16,952 bases of DNA from positions 1 through 16,952 of the forward strand of contig CANGNR010000019.1 in NCBI GenBank assembly GCA_947455385.1. The letters are read 5' to 3'. Shown piece by piece: positions 14,024-16,952 of the stretch (its first letter is position 1; each line of letters begins with the position of its first letter). A program made the position numbers and the translations under genes. This stretch comes from Microbacteriaceae bacterium (GTDB lineage: Bacteria; Actinomycetota; Actinomycetes; Actinomycetales; Microbacteriaceae). The notes beneath the pieces were generated by a model. The model was not told where the DNA came from. It ran no database searches and saw only the letters and a program-made list of their open reading frames with translations.

Positions 14024-15946
14024 CTAGCGGAACCAGAGCGTTTGGTAAGGCTGAATCTCGAAGCCCTGCGAGATGTCCCAGGCGTAGCCCGTGAGTTCTT
14101 CGGTCGGGCGGTCGCCCATTGCCGCAAGCTCCGCGCGGTTCACCCAGCGCGAGGTGTGGCTCAGGTTGTAGACCTGCACCATGTTGCCGGCCGGGTGTCG
14201 ACGTTCGAATATGACCACACCGTGACCCTTGCCGGCGGTCACCTTGGTTGAGACGCTCGCGTGCAGCGAGTCGATGCGCTTGCGAGTGGCAATCAGGTGT
14301 TCGATTCGTTCACGGATGCGACCGGCGGCCTTGTCGCCGAGCTCTCCGCTCGCGGCCTTGTTTGCGGTGCGCCAGTCCATCGCGGGGCGGTGTAACCAGC
14401 GGTTGTCTTCGGCCTTCGCTTCATCCTTGAGGTAGCTCGGGTCGTTGAGCATGCCGATTTCATCACCCATGTAGAGCAGCGGGATGCCGCCGAAGCCGAA
14501 AACCATGGCGTATGCGCACAGGTAGCGATCGATCGCCCAGTCGAGGCGTTGTGCCTGCTTGCTCGCGATGGCAGTTTCGATGCCGGCGAGGCTTGCCGCG
14601 GTGCCCGAGGTTCGGCTTTCGCCCGACGCCTCATCGACCATGAAGTCTGCTCCCCTGGCGTCGCTCATAGCATAGCGACCGGTGAAGTAGTTGGCGAGAA
14701 ACAGCCTGTGCATGTGCCCGTTGAGGCCCACCTCGTGGGCGAACGAGTCATCGATTGCCCAACCGATGTCGTCGTGGCAGCGCAGGTAGACGCCCCACGC
14801 GGTCGACGACGGCAGAGCGTTGAACCGGCCCATCGTGTATTCCATGAGCTCGGCGTCTTGAGATGCAATCGCCGCCCAGATCTGCACCATCAGGCTGTTG
14901 TGATAGGCCATGTCGCTGACCTTGCCGGCGTGCTTGCCCTCGCCGAGATATGCGCCAACCTGGGTTGGGCCAACGATGGCCTCGGCCTTGAAGATTAGCG
15001 AGGGGGCAAGGATGCGCGAGAACGTGCGCAGTGCCTGGGTGATGGCGTGCACTTCATCCTCGTTTTGGCAGGTCGTGCCCATGCGCTTCCAGATGAACGC
15101 GATGGCGTCGAGACGCAGGCAGTCGACACCGTGGTTGGCGAGGTTTGCGATGATGTCGGCGAACTCGCAAAATACGTTCGGATTACTCCAGTTAACGTCC
15201 CACTGATAGGCGTTGAAGGTGGTCCAGACCCAGCCGTTTAGTTCTTGGTTGAAGGTGAAGTTGCCCGGTGCGAAGTCTGGAAACACCTCTGGCAGGGTCT
15301 GCTCGTACTGGTCTGGAATCGAGCGGTCGCCGTAAACGTAGAAGTAGTCGCGGTACTTGGCATCGCCGGCTCGGGCCTTTTCGGCCCATTCGTGCTCGAG
15401 GGCCACGTGGTTGAGCACTAGGTCTAGGGTGAGCGAGATGCCGCTCTTGTGTAGCTTCTTGGCGGTGGCCTTGAGTTCATCCATGCTGCCTAGGTCTGAG
15501 CGCAGGGCACGGTAGTCCATGACCGCGTACCCGCCGTCGTTCGCACCAGGTCGCGGTTCGAGAATCGGCATCAGGTGCAGGTAGGTCACGCCCAGCCCCT
15601 GCAGGTAGTCGATCTTCTTGTTTAGGCCCTTGAGGTCTTTGGCGAAGAGATCGGTGTAAGCCACGTATCCGATGGTGTCTGCTCGCTGAAACCAGTCGGG
15701 CTGCAGCACGCGCTCGCGGTCGCGCTGCTGAAACTCAGCGTCTCGGGCCAGGTGGTTTGCCGCCAGCACCTCGATGAGTTGTGGCAGGGTCGTGTTGAGG
15801 TCATAGACCGCCGCCAGACCGTCGGCTAGGTCGTTCGCGTAGCGATCGAATCTATCGATGACGTCTTGCGCTCCCCTGCTCTTTGTGCCGATTAGTTCGA
15901 CTAACTGAACGCGAGCTGCCGCGATGGCTTCGGTGTGCTGTGGCAT
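14024..15946 (-). CDS. ams: Amylosucrase (GH13 alpha-glucan synthesis from sucrose)
   Basis: Amylosucrase uses sucrose to extend an alpha-1,4-glucan and releases fructose, with no nucleotide sugar needed. The 640-residue protein follows the Neisseria polysaccharea enzyme in length and layout: a helical N-terminal domain (1-90), then the (beta/alpha)8 barrel with NDGGYAV (D137), DLVLNHVA (H180), DCLRLDAIAFIWK with nucleophile D280, FKAEAIV with acid/base E322, and RCHDDIGW with D392, and a C-terminal beta domain. The RLDA-AFIWK and RCHDDIGW signatures favour amylosucrase over sucrose phosphorylase, but a sucrose hydrolase cannot be excluded. No signal peptide is seen, so it should be cytoplasmic. 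It stands alone between tRNA-Leu and an MFS gene, with a putative LacI/cre-type operator upstream. The Shine-Dalgarno (GAAAG) is weak and about ten bases away. Confidence 0.9.
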   Translation of the reverse strand: MPQHTEAIAAARVQLVELIGTKSRGAQDVIDRFDRYANDLADGLAAVYDLNTTLPQLIEVLAANHLARDAEFQQRDRERVLQPDWFQRADTIGYVAYTDLFAKDLKGLNKKIDYLQGLGVTYLHLMPILEPRPGANDGGYAVMDYRALRSDLGSMDELKATAKKLHKSGISLTLDLVLNHVALEHEWAEKARAGDAKYRDYFYVYGDRSIPDQYEQTLPEVFPDFAPGNFTFNQELNGWVWTTFNAYQWDVNWSNPNVFCEFADIIANLANHGVDCLRLDAIAFIWKRMGTTCQNEDEVHAITQALRTFSRILAPSLIFKAEAIVGPTQVGAYLGEGKHAGKVSDMAYHNSLMVQIWAAIASQDAELMEYTMGRFNALPSSTAWGVYLRCHDDIGWAIDDSFAHEVGLNGHMHRLFLANYFTGRYAMSDARGADFMVDEASGESRTSGTAASLAGIETAIASKQAQRLDWAIDRYLCAYAMVFGFGGIPLLYMGDEIGMLNDPSYLKDEAKAEDNRWLHRPAMDWRTANKAASGELGDKAAGRIRERIEHLIATRKRIDSLHASVSTKVTAGKGHGVVIFERRHPAGNMVQVYNLSHTSRWVNRAELAAMGDRPTEELTGYAWDISQGFEIQPYQTLWFR

Positions 15947-15961
15947 TGGTGACGCTTTCGT
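15946..15961 (-). promoter_or_regulatory. Second cre/LacI-like site at the amylosucrase start
   Basis: On the minus strand this reads ACGAAAGCGTCACCAA and shares GAAAGCGT with the operator 64 bases upstream. By eye it fits 13 of 16 positions of the cre consensus WTGNAARCGNWWWCAW. It overlaps the first base of the start codon, so binding here could block transcription or work by looping with the upstream site. Confidence 0.35.
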
Positions 15962-15987
15962 AAAAAACTTCGACTTCGTAGTGCGAG

Positions 15988-16016
15988 TTTAGAATCTTGC
16001 GGCATCAAACGGTAAA
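15988..16016 (-). promoter_or_regulatory. Sigma-70-type promoter of amylosucrase
   Basis: On the minus strand TTTACC (complement of 16011-16016) and TCTAAA (complement of 15988-15993) are separated by 17 bases, with four of six matches in each box. The implied start of transcription is near 15981, leaving a leader of about 35 bases. The -35 box is inside the operator-like palindrome. Confidence 0.5.
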
Positions 16017-16025
16017 CGCTTTCCG
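16010..16025 (-). promoter_or_regulatory. LacI-family operator-like palindrome over the amylosucrase -35 box
   Basis: On the minus strand CGGAAAGCGTTTACCG has the central CG and imperfect dyad typical of LacI-family sugar regulators: GGAAAGC and GGTAAAC half sites agree at five of seven bases. It also fits 12 of 16 cre positions. Overlap with the -35 box suggests repression. No regulator gene is present in the window. Confidence 0.5.
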
Positions 16026-16079
16026 AACCCGTTGCAGAGCCGTAATAAGAACCAGGATGAGCCGTGCCCGCCCAAGCCG

Positions 16080-16952
16080 CTAGGCGGCCTTGACCGCTCC
16101 GCCCCTTCGAAGCGTGGCGCTCGCGGCTGCAGCCACCAGGCACAGCACGGCCGCGGTTATCCAGGCGATGAAATACGAACCCTGCTGCTCACGAATCACT
16201 CCGGCGAACCAGGCCGCAACGGCCGCCCCGATCATGTGCGACGCGAACACCCAGCCATAGACCACGCCGGTGTTGTCTAGGCCGAAATACTTGCGGCACA
16301 GTTGCACGGTCGGTGGAACGGTCGCGATCCAGTCGAGACCGTAGAACACGACGAAGAACATGAGCGGTGGCTGAACGGTTGGGCCGAGAACGAAAGGCAC
16401 GGTGAAGAGCGCCAGGCCGCGCAAGCCGTAGTAGCCCACCAGCAGCCATGCCGAGTTGACCTTGTCGGTTAGCCAGCCAGAGGCGATGGTTCCGATGAAG
16501 TCAAAGATTCCAACCAGAGCGAGCAGACCGGCCGCGGTCGTTGCCGGCATTCCGTGATCGTGGGCGGCTGGCACGAAGTGCGCTCCGATTAGTCCATTGG
16601 TGGTCCAGCCGCACACAAAGAAGGTGGCGGCGAGCACCCAAAAGGCCGGTCGTCGAGACGCCTGCAAAAGAACCGCGAAACTCTCTCGAACTGATCGCTT
16701 GGTGCTTGCCGACTCGAGCTCGCCATCTGGGGCGCCAAATGGGCGTAGTCCAACCGCCGATGGCGAGTCTTTGAAAAAGAAGATGAAGATGGGCACCAGT
16801 GCAAGAGCGAATAGGGCGACGATTACGCTCGCCCAGCGCCAGCCGGAGTCATCCACGACCTGGGCGATTCTTGGCAAAAAGATGAGCTGACCGGTGGCGT
16901 AGGCGGCCGAAAAGATTCCCGTGACTAATCCCCTTCGGGCCACGAACCATCG
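16080..16952 (-). CDS. MFS transporter, C-terminal part
   Basis: The frame is open to the window edge, so the N-terminal part is missing; 290 residues are seen. The visible protein begins RWFVARRGLVTGIFSAAYA, typical of the fourth and fifth helices of a major facilitator protein, and includes about eight further hydrophobic segments and a soluble central loop (about residues 64-86, after FFFKDSP). The GTG at 16943 is an internal Val codon rather than the start, since the motif continues upstream. The conserved GWLTDKVNSAW loop fits the repeated MFS motif. The pattern resembles monocarboxylate or oxalate/formate-type porters more than sugar porters, but the substrate cannot be stated. A short hairpin (GCCGC-CTA-GCGGC, 16076-16088) overlaps its stop without a T-tract. 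Amylosucrase starts 133 bases downstream on the same strand. Confidence 0.88.
   Translation of the reverse strand, partial: RWFVARRGLVTGIFSAAYATGQLIFLPRIAQVVDDSGWRWASVIVALFALALVPIFIFFFKDSPSAVGLRPFGAPDGELESASTKRSVRESFAVLLQASRRPAFWVLAATFFVCGWTTNGLIGAHFVPAAHDHGMPATTAAGLLALVGIFDFIGTIASGWLTDKVNSAWLLVGYYGLRGLALFTVPFVLGPTVQPPLMFFVVFYGLDWIATVPPTVQLCRKYFGLDNTGVVYGWVFASHMIGAAVAAWFAGVIREQQGSYFIAWITAAVLCLVAAAASATLRRGGAVKAA

Noticed and set aside
14549..14998. Open frame of 149 codons antisense to amylosucrase
   Set aside because: It mirrors the conserved catalytic region of the GH13 gene and shows no family features of its own.
1..16952. CRISPR array, insertion sequence, phage or toxin-antitoxin genes
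   Set aside because: No spaced repeats, transposase, integrase or paired small toxin-like genes were seen on either strand.

Overview
The window looks like chromosomal core DNA from an actinobacterium, most likely a Microbacteriaceae-type organism, possibly one of the small free-living aquatic lineages. The reasons are RbpA, the pafB-pafC-tatA-tatC-helY gene order, a polyprenol-phosphate-mannose synthase beside an Lnt-type acyltransferase, and moderately GC-rich base use (judged by eye, not counted). Genus assignment is inference. I see no insertion sequence, phage gene, CRISPR array or rRNA. No stretch longer than about 130 bases lacks a gene.

Left end (1-839, + strand): the 3' end of a glycerophosphodiester phosphodiesterase gene, then rbpA with a good match to a disulfide-stress (SigR/SigH-type) promoter. 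rbpA converges on the next block so tightly that the two stop codons overlap in the four bases CTAG.

Main block (836-11700, - strand), read from right to left: HAD hydrolase, trmI, a tandem-domain FKBP lipoprotein, pafB, pafC, a small unknown membrane protein, tatA, tatC, helY, lnt and polyprenol-P-mannose synthase. Nearly all neighbours overlap by 1-8 bases or lie within 40 bases, so it reads like one long operon with translational coupling. It covers tRNA m1A58 modification, the PafBC DNA-damage regulator, Tat export, RNA helicase work and lipoprotein/glycan maturation. In proteasome-bearing actinobacteria the genes mpa, dop, pup, prcBA and pafA normally sit between trmI and pafBC. Here only 34 bases and one FKBP gene lie there, so the locus looks like a proteasome-free version that kept its flanks.

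Right part: a PAC2-family gene (+) is divergent from the block. uppP and a small acidic conserved gene (- strand) follow, with an intrinsic terminator for uppP reaching into the end of the PAC2 gene. Next come a tRNA-Leu(GAG) gene with two strong hairpins behind it, a GH13 amylosucrase (- strand) with a plausible promoter overlapped by a LacI/cre-like operator, and the C-terminal part of an MFS transporter cut by the window edge.

The best leads are the missing proteasome segment, the SigR-type promoter at rbpA, the unknown membrane protein between pafC and tatA, the in-frame abutment of tatA and tatC, and the regulated amylosucrase.
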